From assembly GCA_029298735.1 (NCBI GenBank), contig JANSLP010000059.1, positions 79,854-143,853 on the forward strand: DNA of 64,000 nt, in the 5' to 3' direction. The notes under the pieces were generated by a model, which did no database searches, was not told the origin of the DNA, and saw only the letters and a program-made list of their open reading frames with translations. The DNA is from Ophiostoma sp. CBS 140.51. Taxonomy: Eukaryota; Ascomycota; Sordariomycetes; Ophiostomatales; Ophiostomataceae. Shown piece by piece: positions 19,764-31,482 of this stretch. The position numbers were made by a program, and so were the translations under genes. Within the stretch, counting starts at the first letter, position 1. Every line of letters starts with the position of its first letter.

Positions 19764-21044
19764 TCACTGGCTTGGAAGCCGTAGAGTGGAATATGTCCGG
19801 CGGAACATGGCGGTTCTATCGCGGGTTCTACCCGTTGATGGTGAGGACGAGGCCGCAGCCGTATTATCTGACGACAATCCCTCACTGAGCTCTGGGAGCT
19901 CACCTGGAGACGCTCCGCCCTCGACAGTCTGGCGCAGAATGTCGCGGAGAGGTTCGGGGACGTCGTTCCAGTTTCCTTGCTGTGCCGAGGTCATGATATG
20001 CGCCGAAACTGTGTTGAAGTATTCCAACCCGTTCTGGCCTGGGATAGCGTTGGAGTACGCCAGCCCGATGCCGACAGAGTCGCCGCCGCCACCACCACTG
20101 GAGAGTAGATTCGAATTTAGATTCGCACTTGCATTTGAGCTTAGGCTTGCTGTCTGCGTAATTTGAGACGTGTACTCTGAGTGCACAAACGGCAGGTCGG
20201 CGTGCTGGGCCACCATGTTGAGGTTTCCAGTTTCAAGGGCGTTTTTAAGCCACTGCTCCCAGTCCTCGTCCAGTGGCTGTGAGGTGTCGCCTGCATTGTG
20301 GGCGGCCACGCGCTCTCTAAGCCGCTCATTCAGCTGGAGGCCGATGCTCTGCGTGACAATGCTGTCGTCGCTATCCTCCCGGTTACCACTCTCGACATCG
20401 TTCATGGCCTCGTCCTCGACCGGGGTAATGTCAAAACCGGCCACTACTGTCGGCCGCGGTCCGTGCGAGGAAGGTGTCGCCGATCCTGTTGCCGCGTTTG
20501 CGTTGGCGTTGAAATTGGTGTTTGTGCTGGCGTTGAGTATGCATTCGTCTTCTCGTCTCGCGTACACCATGGCGGGATGCGAGCTGTCAAGCAACGTCAT
20601 ATTGTTGTGCATGCCAAAAGGTTGTTCCTCGTCCACCTTGATCTCTCTCCGGACGTGGCGGTAGTCGGGCATGTCGTCGGCGGCTGTGTCGAGGATGGTA
20701 ATGCTCTGTTCTTTCTCGTAGCGCTCCTTGGCCCAGCGTGTGCCTTCCCATTTTGTCAGATTAGCAATCTCAGAGGGTGTGAGGCGGAGAGCATCAAAGG
20801 CGCGGAAAAGGCGGCGGTGCCATGGCCAGCGGCTCAGGCGGATGCGGTGGATGGGGTGGCAGTAGTCGAGGCCGGGGTACTTGGCCTCTTGTGTATCCAG
20901 ATGGCCATAAAATGAGTGGACTTCTTGGCGGACTTCAAAGACGAGAAAACGAGTCAAAAGTCCGGAGAAATTTGGCGGGTCAGACGTCTTTGGCCGCGGA
21001 AGAATGTGCTCGTAGACAAGCTGATCGATCGCAGGACGCTTCAT
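19764..21044 (-). CDS. Conserved fungal protein of unknown function (426 aa)
   Basis: Single exon, ATG 21044. The N-terminal 140 residues look folded and conserved in character (PGLDYCHPIHRIRLSRWPWH, RLFRAFDALRLTPSEIANLT, KWEGTRWAKERYEKEQ), rich in Trp, Arg and charged helices. From about residue 150 on the chain is low-complexity, with Asn/Ala (NTNFNANANAATG), Ser and Gly runs, then a possibly helical segment near 330-380 (NGLEYFNTVSAHIMTSAQQ) and a Ser-rich basic tail. No membrane span or signal peptide is seen. I recognise the N-terminal pattern from other filamentous ascomycetes but cannot name a function. It is convergent with gcn5. Confidence 0.8.
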   Translation of the reverse strand: MKRPAIDQLVYEHILPRPKTSDPPNFSGLLTRFLVFEVRQEVHSFYGHLDTQEAKYPGLDYCHPIHRIRLSRWPWHRRLFRAFDALRLTPSEIANLTKWEGTRWAKERYEKEQSITILDTAADDMPDYRHVRREIKVDEEQPFGMHNNMTLLDSSHPAMVYARREDECILNASTNTNFNANANAATGSATPSSHGPRPTVVAGFDITPVEDEAMNDVESGNREDSDDSIVTQSIGLQLNERLRERVAAHNAGDTSQPLDEDWEQWLKNALETGNLNMVAQHADLPFVHSEYTSQITQTASLSSNASANLNSNLLSSGGGGGDSVGIGLAYSNAIPGQNGLEYFNTVSAHIMTSAQQGNWNDVPEPLRDILRQTVEGGASPGELPELSEGLSSDNTAAASSSPSTGRTRDRTAMFRRTYSTLRLPSQ

Positions 21045-24000
21045 CGTGGCGAGGGGAGATGGTGTGAAGCGTGAGGCGTGAAGGTGTGATTGGGTTGCGT
21101 TAAGTCGGGTATGAAGGGAAGATGATGGCTGGAGCGCAACAAAAGAAAAGAAGGAAAGAACAGGAAGAGCAATGGAAAACAGAGGAGAGAAGCGACCAAA
21201 ACGTGAGCTGTCGTTCTTGGATCAAGCTTGAATAAAAATTTCGCGCAGTTCGCTGTTGTTGGAAGTTGAACCCGTTGACTTTTGTTGGGTGTCGTTGGCC
21301 GCAACCGTCGAGTTTCAAAGAGCGGTGAAATTGGGGAGCAAAGCTAGAAGAAGCAAAACGCCTTGCCCTTGCACCGTATCACTCCGTCTTGCGCTTGGGT
21401 TGCGAAACTGGTGGACTGAGCGAGCAAAAAAAGCGATCGCCGCCTCTTCTTTTCCGTCACCCCTTACTCGCTCTGCTTTTCTTGGATCGTTGTTTCTTCT
21501 TCTTCCACCTTTTTTTTTTGCCTTGTGATTTGGTGGCAGTGTCGCTTGTTGCGTGTGGGGAGCTGTTTGGCTTGGTTTGGCTTGTGTCGGCTGAAAGGTG
21601 CACTTATTTGACTGGGCGGAGCCAATGCCAGCGAAACCGTGTAAGTGCACGCAGCAGGAAGTGCTCCGGGGTGCCTCTTCGGTGCACTTGTAGCTTGTAC
21701 AAGGAGAGTGGGGTAGCGAAAGAAAGAGAGAGGAGAGGAGGTTTGAGCGGGCGTTTGTTTCTTTTTTTGTCTGTCACAGGAGGTGTCAGCCAGCCAAGGC
21801 TTTTGGGTTAGGCTGCCAGAGCTGTGGCGATGATGAGCGATGGATGATGGAAGACCGGTCGGCGACGGAGGGTGCGGCAGTGACAGTTGTCAAAAATGGC
21901 TGAAGCTCGTGTAAAGTAGATAGAGTGTATCTACTTCCACCGTGTTGCTGAGTGACAAACCGTTCGGTGGTCGTTGGGCTGTTGGAGAGACTAGCAAAAC
22001 GGTATGGAAGCTCCCCGTGTCTTGTGGTGGCACTAAAGTGGAGAGTCGATGTTTCATGAACGGTATTTGAATGCAATGTGAGAGATGCAAGAGGTGGGGG
22101 GGTTGTTGATGGGTTCGAATAGTCTTCTTTGATGAGAGATGGCCAAAACAAAAGGAACAGAGTGAGAAGCTCGAGAGCGAAAGTTGGGGTGGTGCCAAAG
22201 TACTTAAATGTCCAAAAAAGAAACGAAATCCAAAAATGGTGGCCTTTCGGCAGCCGCGGGGAAGAGTGGCGGAGACAGAGGGGGAAAAAGAAGACGACAA
22301 CAATGAGGATGTTGAATGTGGAAATGCGAATGTGACGGGGTTGCGTGGGAGCCTGGGCGAGGTTTATTAGACAAGTGACGACACGAGGTCCGGCTTTGGC
22401 TTTTCTTTTAGCTGTTTTCCTTTTTGGTGAGGCGGAAAGTATACGTGGGAAGGAGGGACGTGGAGAGGCGTGACTGGGTAGCGCGTAGTGCCGGTCTAAA
22501 TGGCCTTAATGGTGTAAATGGCCGTGAATGGGGCTGGTCATTGTTATTGTTGTCGCGGCCTTGGGTTTGTTGTCTGGTTGTCTGGTCGTGAACTGGGCAT
22601 CCGACGAAAAGTACACAGTATGTGGAGAGGGGAGATGGCGGGGAGAAATAGGAAGAGGAAGAAGAGGAAGAAGAGGAAAAGAGTTATGGCGCAACGAAAC
22701 GAAAAGAGAAAGAGCGTCGTGTTTGCTGGCACGTGTGGCATGGGACCTTCTTTTTCGGCTCTCTTATTCTCTCTCACGGAAGGGATGAAGAACGAAAGGA
22801 ACGACAAGGGAAGGGAAAGAAGGGAAACAAAAGGACAAAAGCTGGGCTTGGGAACAAATAGGGACAAATCAGGAAAGAGCATCTTGGGTCAGGCCCCCCG
22901 GCTTTGGGTCTCGTTGGCCCCGGCCTGGTCTGGCCTACATCTACCCTTTTCTTTTTCTTCTCCCACGGAAGGTACGCCCGACCTGCAGGCCAACCGAAAA
23001 CTCGATCCTCGTCCCCTTGCTTTTGTGTGCTTTTGTGTTTGGTGCTTTGGTGCTCTTTTCCTTTTGTGCCCCCTCTTGTCTCTCTTGCCTCTCGTACTCT
23101 GTCTCTCCTTCCTTGTTTCTGCCCCTCGTATGTGGATGCACAAGCTCGCCATGGCGCACCTTTTAAAGGCAACATTCAGCATCAAATGACTACAAGTATC
23201 CCACACGGCGGAGAAAACGAGAGCAACTGCACATAGATTCGGGTACGGACACAGTGCACACCACACACTACGGAATATGCATTGGCGAGAAGAACGGCAG
23301 CAACACAGCTCTTCCGCTGTGTCTTTTCTTGTCTTTTTATTTGGTCACTGATGGTTTTGGAGGTGTGGGTGCCATCTGTGGAGCTCCCTTCCCACCAACC
23401 CAGCAGGGCTAAGCATCATGCCGTGTAAGAGGACTGGGGATGCCGTGGTGGAAGGAAGGAGAGAAGGGTAGGCAGGCATTATTCACAATAGGACAGTGGG
23501 AAAGGCATACAAAAAGAGGAAAGAGGGACATGAAAAAGTGCACAAGCAGGCCACGAAATAGGAGTTCGGAAGAAAAAGTGTCGCAGAGGAAGGAACGACC
23601 GCCAGACAGGGGAGGTCAGCGAGGCAGCGAGACAAATAGCTCCTTCAAAGAGAGGAGAGAAACGATATGTACCAAACTGGGAAGGACGTGCCCCGAGCCA
23701 ACCGGCCTTTTAGTCTTGGGGTTTGGGAGGGAAAGAGAGACATGCCAGAGAGACATCTCACGAAAAGAGAAAGAAAGACATATGTGTACATACAAAAGAA
23801 GAAACAGGATGGGACACACAGAAGGAAGGAGGAGCCAACTTCTCAGGGGCGCTGCAATAATACCCACCAGTTGGCCCCCAGAAATCCCATCCTCTCGTTT
23901 TGTCGGTTCTGGTCGCTCTTTCTCGTTTTGTGACCTGTATTCTTGTGTTCCATATTCGGGATCAAGAAGGTTACAGTGGAAACAAATAAATCCACAATGA

Positions 24001-24520
24001 TACTCAATACCGTCAAAATGATATGCAGAAGAACTGCCCGCTCTTTTGCATTTCCCGTTTGCGTCTGATGCCGGAGCATGGGCGCCGTCCTCAGTACGTC
24101 ACTCAGCCGGTCAGTCTCCGAGATATGTCGCATGTATCTCGCAAGTAGCAAGTTACAAGTAAAATTTGGCCTGCCGGAATGGGTATTTTGCAGAGAGGGA
24201 AGGATGAAGGGAAACAAAAGACAAAACGATGGTTGGTCGGAACAGGCGCAGCATTCAACTAAGCTTCTTGTCCTCATCATCGACGAGCAAATCAGAAGCC
24301 ACAGTGCGGGTTTTGCTGAGTCGCTTGGTCTTGTTAGGTGGCCGCATGGCGATGATGTGCGGGTCAAGAAGGTCAGGTCAGATACAGCATCTTATTGGCT
24401 GATTGGTACTTTCAGAGTGGATTACTGTGCACTTCTAGCGGATGCTTCAGGTGTGCCACTAGCAATTTAGTGTCAACGCCGTGCTTGTGCTTGACGCAGC
24501 TGCAGTGTGCAGATTGTCAT

Positions 24521-24580
24521 GCAGAGTGCAGTGCAGAGTGCAGTGCAGAGTGCAGTGCAGAGTGCAGTGCAGAGTGCAGT
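24521..24580 (+). repeat. 12-nt tandem repeat, five copies
   Basis: Unit GCAGAGTGCAGT repeated five times with essentially no divergence, ending at GTGTAG. Because the unit is a multiple of three it reads as an (AECS)n frame on the plus strand and (ALCT)n on the minus, but neither frame has other coding features. Confidence 0.9.
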
Positions 24581-24739
24581 GTGTAGGGCCAAGCTACGGC
24601 GAACTACGGATGCTGCCGAATATCGCGTGAAATCGACGAGCGACAAAGATTGGTGAAGATGAAGGCGGTGAAAATAAAATAAAATAAATGCAAGCATCAA
24701 AAGACAATTTTATTTTTAAAAGAATATCGAAAGACTAAT

Positions 24740-24768
24740 CAATCATCGAATCACCGATTGAATGATTG
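24740..24768. repeat. Imperfect inverted repeat
   Basis: Arms at 24740-24752 and 24756-24768 match at 11 of 13 positions around a 3-nt loop (CAATCAT...ATGATTG). It could form a small hairpin or a palindromic protein-binding site. Confidence 0.5.
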
Positions 24769-25146
24769 CTTGCACCTGACAAACACTGGCCATATATGGC
24801 GGCCAGGTGTGGCAGCCTCAAATCGAAGGAGTGGCCCCTGAATCTCGCCCTTTTTACACCCTCACCCTTCCTTGTAACTTGTGCACAATCCCATGTCCGT
24901 GCTGGGTCGCCTGTTTCGGCGGCCGTATGTTGGTGAGCGGCCCATTGGTGAGGCCTGCCGGCCTGTCGAGAGAACAAGAGAACGAGTGAACGAGAGGAAG
25001 AAAATAAGGAACCATGTCGTCAAAAGCGGTCCAACAGTACCGATCCTACATTTCCTTTGTTCTTTTTTACGCGGATCCACTTCACCCATCATTGCGGTCT
25101 TGGTGTTAAAGGATCATGTAGATCTATTGCGAGAGTAAGATTTGTT

Positions 25147-25200
25147 GCGCCTTGCAGACAGAGGTCGCAGACTAGTAGTGGCTAGAATAACGCAAGGCGC
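25147..25200 (+). repeat. Perfect 9-bp inverted repeat followed by a T run
   Basis: GCGCCTTGC (25147-25155) and GCAAGGCGC (25192-25200) are perfectly complementary, separated by 36 nt, and followed directly by TTTT. The shape recalls a short structured RNA with a Pol III-style terminator, but there is no A/B box and no known RNA family is recognised. Confidence 0.45.
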
Positions 25201-26233
25201 TTTTCGCGCTTAGACTTCTACCATTTGCATTCTTTTCGAGTGACATATTTTGTTTATTTTCCGTTGTTACTCTAAGCTGTGTTTGTCGTGTTCCTAAATG
25301 TCACTCGTTGTCACTGGGTCCGGTAAAGACAGTGAGTAAATAAAGGCAGTCCGCCCTGGCCACTGCTACACTGCCCCATCTGGATCTAGAACTGCATCCA
25401 GGCTACGATGCCAATATGCAATGTAAAGCAAACTCTAGGGACTTTCGAGAGACAAGTGAAAGCAATGTCACTGCGCGACTTGTTTTTGCTGGCCTTCGAG
25501 TGGTGACCGGCCCTCTCCTTCTTATTTATTTGAGAAAAAGACCCGGGCTAGCCAGTACAGGCCGACCTTTGAACGGCCGTCCGGGGCCACAACCATGGCC
25601 GCAAGACATTTTGCCCTGCCATTTTATTTAATTTGAACCCCTCATATTTCTCAGGTACCCCCGTCACGAGCCGGCCATCCGGGTCTATATTTTCGTTGCC
25701 GTTCTGCGCGGCCGGCTCATAAAAAGCATTGACTGGCTCGCGATGGCCCGGAAGCAATAACGCGACTAAGAAACGCGTCTGCCTAGTCCCGGACGGCATG
25801 AACAAAGGACACGTCTATCCCGGCAGAGAAAGGTCACGCCAGTACTCAGCATGGCCGGCCTCGGCATGGCGTCTTACGTGGCACAACTACGACGTAGGCC
25901 CGCCCGAGATTGTTACTTGTTAGAAGGCTATTGACCTAGCCGTGACCGCATCAGCATTGTAGTGGCGATGCACGTAATCGACACGCAAGTCAACGCGGCA
26001 TTGTGGCCGGAAGGTTACCGGCCCGGGCGGGCCGTGACAAGACAAAAGACATCCTTCACGATATCCAATGAAGGGCATATGAAGAACAGACCAAAGGCTG
26101 GTAATTATTGCAAACAGATTTACATGTACTGGAAAATCCAAAGATGTGCGTAGAAATAAAATTCAAATAGTCGTATCGTCGTGATGACCAAGCTGTTAGA
26201 ATAATGGCAGAATAAAAATCAAAACAAATACAT

Positions 26234-26268
26234 CGTGTGTGTGTATGTGTGTTTGTGCAAGCGTGTGT
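26234..26268 (+). repeat. TG-rich simple repeat
   Basis: Interrupted (TG)n tract in the 3' flank of the DUF7514 gene. Confidence 0.65.
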
Positions 26269-26520
26269 GCCGGCTTCGTAAATTCGTAAAGATGGCGATA
26301 TGTCCAAAGAAAAAGAGATCAAAAAAATCCCAAGGAAACGTAAAGTTGGAGCAAAAGATAACAGCACCTCCGAGCACCAGAGAGGGATAAGAAAAAAAAT
26401 AACACAAAACAAGAATCGAAATCACCATCCAAATACTCTCCGTGGCTTGCCTAGACTAGCCAGCAGAGGGGGTAGACATGCATATTACCGCTCGCGGTCC
26501 AAATCGGCAGAACTGATCGG

Positions 26521-28844
26521 TCACTTGAGAGGTTCCGACCGCAATGGGTGTCGATCACGCTCTCTGTCCCGGTCCCGATCACGATCTCGGTCACGCCGGC
26601 TACTCCGGTAATCGCGATCGCGGTCATCGTCTCGATCAACCCGGTCACCTCGGTCGGTATCTCGGTCTCGCGGTTCTCTGTCCCGGCTGCGGTCCAGGCT
26701 CTTGGCCTTTTTCTTTTCCCGCAGCGCATCTCGCGAGCCACGGTCGTGGACGTACGCTGAGTCCCGCTCACGATCACGATCACGGTCACGACGGTCGGCA
26801 TCACGGTCCCGATCTCGGTCTCGAACATCGCGGTCACGATCCCGATCACGATCACGGTCCCGGTCCTTCTCGCGTGACCGGTAGGGACGGTCGATGCGAT
26901 CATCACGGTCGTGCTCCCGTTCACGTGCACGACGGCCCATGTACTCTCCTCTGTCGTCATCGCGGTCCCGGCGCGAATGGCGGTCCCGGTCTCGGTCTCG
27001 GTCACGATCGTGGTCGCGGTCGCGTGCGTCACGGTCTTTGTCTTTCGGCGGACGGCGGTCACCTCCAACTGACCCGTCATCGCCCTCGTCCGAGTCGTAT
27101 GACCAACTGCGGCCGAGGCGTGAGCCCTGTAGACTTTCTTTTGAATACCGGAGAGGAACAGAGCCCATGCTGGCATTTTGATGCGACTGTGATCTTGATG
27201 TGCTGCGCGGCCGTTCAGGTTTGGAGTTCGCGCCAAGAATACCATTTGGCAGGACATTTGACAACTTGTCGCGAATGTCACTGGCTACACCAAAGGCCCG
27301 TGGCCGAGAATCTTCGTTGCGATGGGGTGACCGGTGAGGAGACCGGCCCTGGGGTGGAATCGGAATACGCTCCTCTCTCCTCCTCCGATCGGCGCCACTA
27401 GACGAGCTCTCGCGCTTGCCTGGCGGCATAGGTCCTGCTGGGAACGGGTCCGGGACGACTGTCGGAATCTGTTGTGGGTAGACACGGCGCACAGAGACCA
27501 TGGGCGGGTCGTCGGGCCGGCGAGGGCGGCGCGCATTTCTAGGCCGCATGGACGGCAGCTCGTCGTCACCATCGTCGCTCGAATCGCTCGAAGACGAGTG
27601 GTGGTGGGGATGGCTGTGTCGTCTTGGCCGGTGCGGTGCATAGGTGCCACTCATGTTCGTATGGCTAGCAGATTGAAGTGGCGGTGAATGTGTGCGTGAT
27701 TTTGCTCCGCCGGGTCCTGCAGCGGGCGGGTAGTCTGAGAAGCTCCGTCGGCGTGCATTGCGCCGGTCGTCTTCTGGTGGTGACAGCCGGACATGGCGCT
27801 TCCATTTGGAAGCTGCGGCGGCCGTAGCAAACGATGCAGCAGCGGCGGCAGCTGCCGTTGTTGTACCCACCGGCATATACTGGGGTGGAACATGGTTAAA
27901 TGTGAATGGTCGCCCGTTGAAGTCGTTTGGCGTTTCCGGACTACCGTGTGGGCTGACGTTCCGCGCTTTTGGTGGAGGCGAGCTGGGTGCCGGCCCTGTG
28001 CGATTGCGTGGATAGTAATATGTGCTCTCCTTGAATACCGGCTTGGATGCAGTCTTGGGCGACGGCGGGTCTTCCTTGTCAGCCATGGTGGCCTCGCGCC
28101 GCAGTTTCTGGGCACACTGGTCGTGCCATTTCTCGACTTCAGCATCCGGTACGGAAGGCAAGGCCTCCTTGGGCAGGTCAGGAGGAAACGGTTTGCCGGT
28201 CGTCGGGTTTATGAGCCCCCATTCTTTTGCGACACGCTGAAGCAGCGGCACATGAATGTCCGGGCACAGGAGCGTCTCAACGGACTGCCAGCGGACGAAG
28301 CCCTTGGGTGTAAGGGCGGGGATCGAGGGCGGCGCAAAGTCATCGACGGTGGGCTGGAGAGAATGCTGACAGCCGGTGATCTGCCAGATGAAGGAAATGG
28401 ACTGGTGGGGCGAGTCGACGAAGAGTGCTAAGGACAAGTTAGTTATATATGGCTTCCGAGCAGCGACTTTTTGGGTATAGATGTATTTACAGTCGTAGTC
28501 GTGGCCGACGGCTTTGTAGAATGCAGCTAGCTTCGAGGGCGAGAGTGTCTTGTCTTCTTTGTCGCCGATGTTCTCAGTCTGTGGTGCGCGCAAGTTTGTC
28601 AATATAAAGCTCAATAAAGCTCAGTCTAGCGGTGAACCTGGCGCGAGTTGCCGACGTCAAGCTCCGTCAAAGAGAGACAGAGCCACGACAAGTCACCTAC
28701 AATGTGCTGGGCCATGGCGCGCAAGAGCGTGTCGAACAGAATCGTCGGCGCCTTGTCGGGCTGGAAGAGGTAGCCATAATAAGATTGAGAAGATTTGGGA
28801 TCGGGCGGCACGTCTGGGTTGGGCGGCGGTGAGGCGGTCGCCAT
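26521..28844 (-). CDS. DUF7514-domain protein with Arg-Asp mixed-charge tail (712 aa)
   Basis: Fungal-specific protein. Exons are 28701-28844, 28491-28578 and 26521-28427; introns 28579-28700 (GTAGGT...CAG, 122 nt) and 28428-28490 (GTAAAT...TTAG) leave 713 codons including stop. The N-terminal DUF7514 region (about residues 15-170) shows YYGYLFQPDKAPTILFDTLL, LSPSKLAAFYKAVGHDYDSL and FAPPSIPALTPKGFVRWQSV, followed by a conserved stretch ending in EKWHDQCAQKLRREA. The rest is disordered: Pro/Ser/His-rich middle, then about 200 residues dominated by RD/ERD dipeptides. Such tails occur in nuclear-speckle and splicing-associated proteins, so a nuclear RNA-related role is plausible but inferred. 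An alternative donor (GTGACT) one codon downstream in exon 1 breaks the frame, so GTAGGT is preferred. Confidence 0.82.
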
Positions 28845-30669
28845 GATGCGGGGTGCCACGGCGGCGACGGCGACGGCGGCAGTGGGAGGGTGCAAGGTAT
28901 GCGGAAGGGTGACATGAATGTGGAAGAGTGAGAAAACAGAAGAGTGGAAGAAGGCGCGCAAAAAAACGGAAGACCAGCCTGATGATATTATATCAAGGAC
29001 CGAATCAGATAAAAAGGCAGGCGCGGCCCAGCCAGCTCATTCGCCGAGAGGCGGGAAGGTGCTGGTCAGATGCAAAATGCGGGCGCGCTGTGTGTGTGCT
29101 TCACAGGCAGCCACAGCGTCTGGGTGCTGCTGCGGGGAGGAGCGATGGAGGGCTGGACGTCATGGAGGAAACGGAAGAAGCAGGCACGACTAGTCGATCA
29201 CAGGAAGGCACACAGGTAATACAGCATGAGAAGGAAGGAGCGACCAAGAAGAGAGAGATTTACATGGAACAAACAAGGCTCCGTTGTTTCCTTTTCTTTC
29301 CCAGCAACGACAGCGAATCGAAAGAAGCAAAAGAAAGCGATAATACCCCAACAGGCAGAAAAAGAGGGTCTGCAGACAGTTGAAGGATGCAGCCAGAGTG
29401 GAGAGTGTGAGACTATCGACACAAGAATGACAACAGACGGCAAGGCACGACAAACGGGCTGAGAAGCACGAAAAAGAGGGAAAAGGTGGGGGAAACGGGC
29501 AGACGGGCAGAATAGAGGGGAAGGTGCGCAAATGCGCCCTGGCCTGGCAGAAACGGCACAAGTGAGTCAAGGATGCCGAGAAAGTGTGTGCTGTAAATCG
29601 AAAGTCAGGAAGTTGCGATGGTGGGCAAAAGGTACAGAGGAAGGAGCGAAGCACCTCAAGTTGCAGAGGTGTTTGAGGTGTTTATTTACAACAATAGATT
29701 GGTGATGGAGGGGTGAAAGTGCAGAAACCAGAAGGTACGGATGAGATGATGTTGGAAGATGGTGGGTAGCGGCTGAGCGGTCAGGCCAGGGCAGGTGCCT
29801 TGCGGTCCGCTGAGGAAGGAGTGTTGGAGCGAAAGTCAACAACCCACACCAACTTGACACCAGATTTCAGGGCACACGTGCGGCGGTTTCCCCCAACGGG
29901 GTAGTGGGCTTTTGTTAGTGCACGCAAAGTCCCGTGGGCGGTGCTAGCCCCTTCTGCGACATTGAATGCGAAAACATTAACGTTGGCGGTTGGCAGGCGG
30001 GCAGTTGCCGCGAAAAACCGCCCTGTTTGGCCTATTTTGCTCCACAGCCGAGGCTGCCTTTACAGTTTCTGCACAGGCGATTGGCCGCTTGGCAAAGCAT
30101 GCCACACTGGGCTCACTGGGCTGAGCAGTTGGCCTCCGATGGCTGTTTGCAGACCTTTTACCCTTTTTCGACTTTTACGTCGACATTTGTTGACTTTCGA
30201 CAGTGGTATGACTGTCCACGGTGTTCCTTCGTTGTCTCTTGTTTCTTGCGTCCTTTTTCTTTGGGCACATGACCTGTGATACGAGAGGCCGGACACCATG
30301 GACAGGCAACAACATCGAGATATCGACAACGCGCACATGCAAGAAGGGCTGCAGTGTGACTGTAGAGAGAAGTCGTGTCCAGGAGACTATGGGTGGTGCA
30401 GTTTGGAGTGGGCACATCTTTTTTGATATTGCAAGGAGGCACGCATCAAAGTAATATTTCGGGATGCAGTTTCATGACACAACACAGTAGATATCAATAT
30501 TCAGTATGATTTAAACGATGTATATTGTGCATAAAAACCCACCTGTCAATTCATCCAACGCTCGTAAATTAAACAAAAAAATTCCACAAATGTCAAAAAT
30601 GCCACAAATGCACGACGTGAAGATCACCATGCGGCATCGGTCTCTCAGAGAAAGAGCACCGCCCCGCAC
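28845..30669. other. Intergenic: leader of the DUF7514 gene and 3' flank of the GNAT gene
   Basis: Purine-rich on the plus strand for about 600 nt, as expected for a leftward gene's leader. AT-rich near 30460-30640. No gene is supported. Confidence 0.55.
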
Positions 30670-31482
30670 TTAGGCTTCAACGGCTTGCTGTGTCTTGCGC
30701 GTGGGAAAGTGCTGCAAAAAGTTGACAACGATCTGGATGCCGGTTCCGGGATACCGAGAGTCGTCTTCTTGGAATTTGAATACCTTCTCCAGACCGTTCT
30801 TGCGGGAGACGCCCTGGCTAACCAGGTTTTCATCTGTGATCAGTGCCGTCAGAATCTCTTCGACAACGACCGTGTCTGGAGTCACTGTAGCTGCCAGAGC
30901 GGCCGGCTCGTTGGCGGCTTCGTCGCCCTTTTCCTTGACACCAGGACCGGCCTTGGCGGCCAGGTCCGCGGGCAGCGAGGCACGTGCAACGCGGAGCGGG
31001 ATCGGCTTCTCCGGGCGCGGCAGCTGGGAATACAAGTGCAGGAAACCGCGGACAAACTCGGTAGCATAGCCCTTGCCCCAGTGGTGCTTGCTGAACATGT
31101 AGCCAATCTCAGGCCAGCCAAACACGCTGCTCAAAGAGTAGACGCCGCCAATGCCAATGAGCCGGTTGTCTCCGGCCTCGCGCAGGCAGATGGTAAAGTT
31201 GAACGTGTTGGCGTCACCTGGCGTCAGGAACGGCGTGAGACGGCCGCGGGTGAATTCGAGGTCGTCGTCGACAAGAGCGCGCCGGGTGTTGATCATGACC
31301 TCGGGCTGGGTGCGCAGCTCGTGCAGCGCCTCGAGATCCTCCTCGATCGGGTGCCGGATGATGAGGCGCTCCGTCTCAAAGGGCGGACGCTGGCTGTTGG
31401 GCGGCAGCGGCACCGAGGGCAGCGTGGTGAGGATGGTCACCCAGTCCTCAAAGATCTTGGATCCGTCGGCCACGTTCGTCAT
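30670..31482 (-). CDS. GNAT family N-acetyltransferase (RimJ/RimL-like)
   Basis: Predicted acetyl-CoA-dependent acetyltransferase of unknown acceptor. Single exon, 270 aa, ATG 31482. Residues 38-65 (TERLIIRHPIEEDLEALHEL) give the typical RimJ-type opening strand and helix; FNFTICLREAGDNRLIGIGG (95-113) supplies the central strands; GWPEIGYMFSKHHWGKGYAT (122-141) contains the motif-A acetyl-CoA loop (HWGKGYA) and the following helix. A low-complexity Ala/Glu insertion (about 175-205) interrupts the C-terminal half, and the end NGLEKVFKFQEDDSRYPG matches the final strand, where the family normally has the Asn/Gly-x-x-Lys segment. No targeting signal is obvious. A TATA box lies about 150 nt upstream. 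Fold assignment is secure; substrate is not. Confidence 0.88.
   Translation of the reverse strand: MTNVADGSKIFEDWVTILTTLPSVPLPPNSQRPPFETERLIIRHPIEEDLEALHELRTQPEVMINTRRALVDDDLEFTRGRLTPFLTPGDANTFNFTICLREAGDNRLIGIGGVYSLSSVFGWPEIGYMFSKHHWGKGYATEFVRGFLHLYSQLPRPEKPIPLRVARASLPADLAAKAGPGVKEKGDEAANEPAALAATVTPDTVVVEEILTALITDENLVSQGVSRKNGLEKVFKFQEDDSRYPGTGIQIVVNFLQHFPTRKTQQAVEA

Larger units (their letters stand above)
21045..26520. other. 5.5-kb intergenic region without a supported gene
   Basis: Upstream of one leftward gene and downstream of another. The longest open frames (up to about 220 codons) are pyrimidine- or purine-tract artefacts without domains. Listed separately are a 12-nt tandem repeat (24521-24580), two inverted repeats (24740-24768 and 25147-25200) and a TG repeat. 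It is large enough for long 5' leaders or non-coding RNAs; expression data would decide. Confidence 0.5.

Noticed and set aside
8799..25200. Tandem and inverted repeats as a possible CRISPR array or terminal repeats
   Set aside because: No regular spacers, no associated genes and no target-site duplications; eukaryotic simple repeats explain them.
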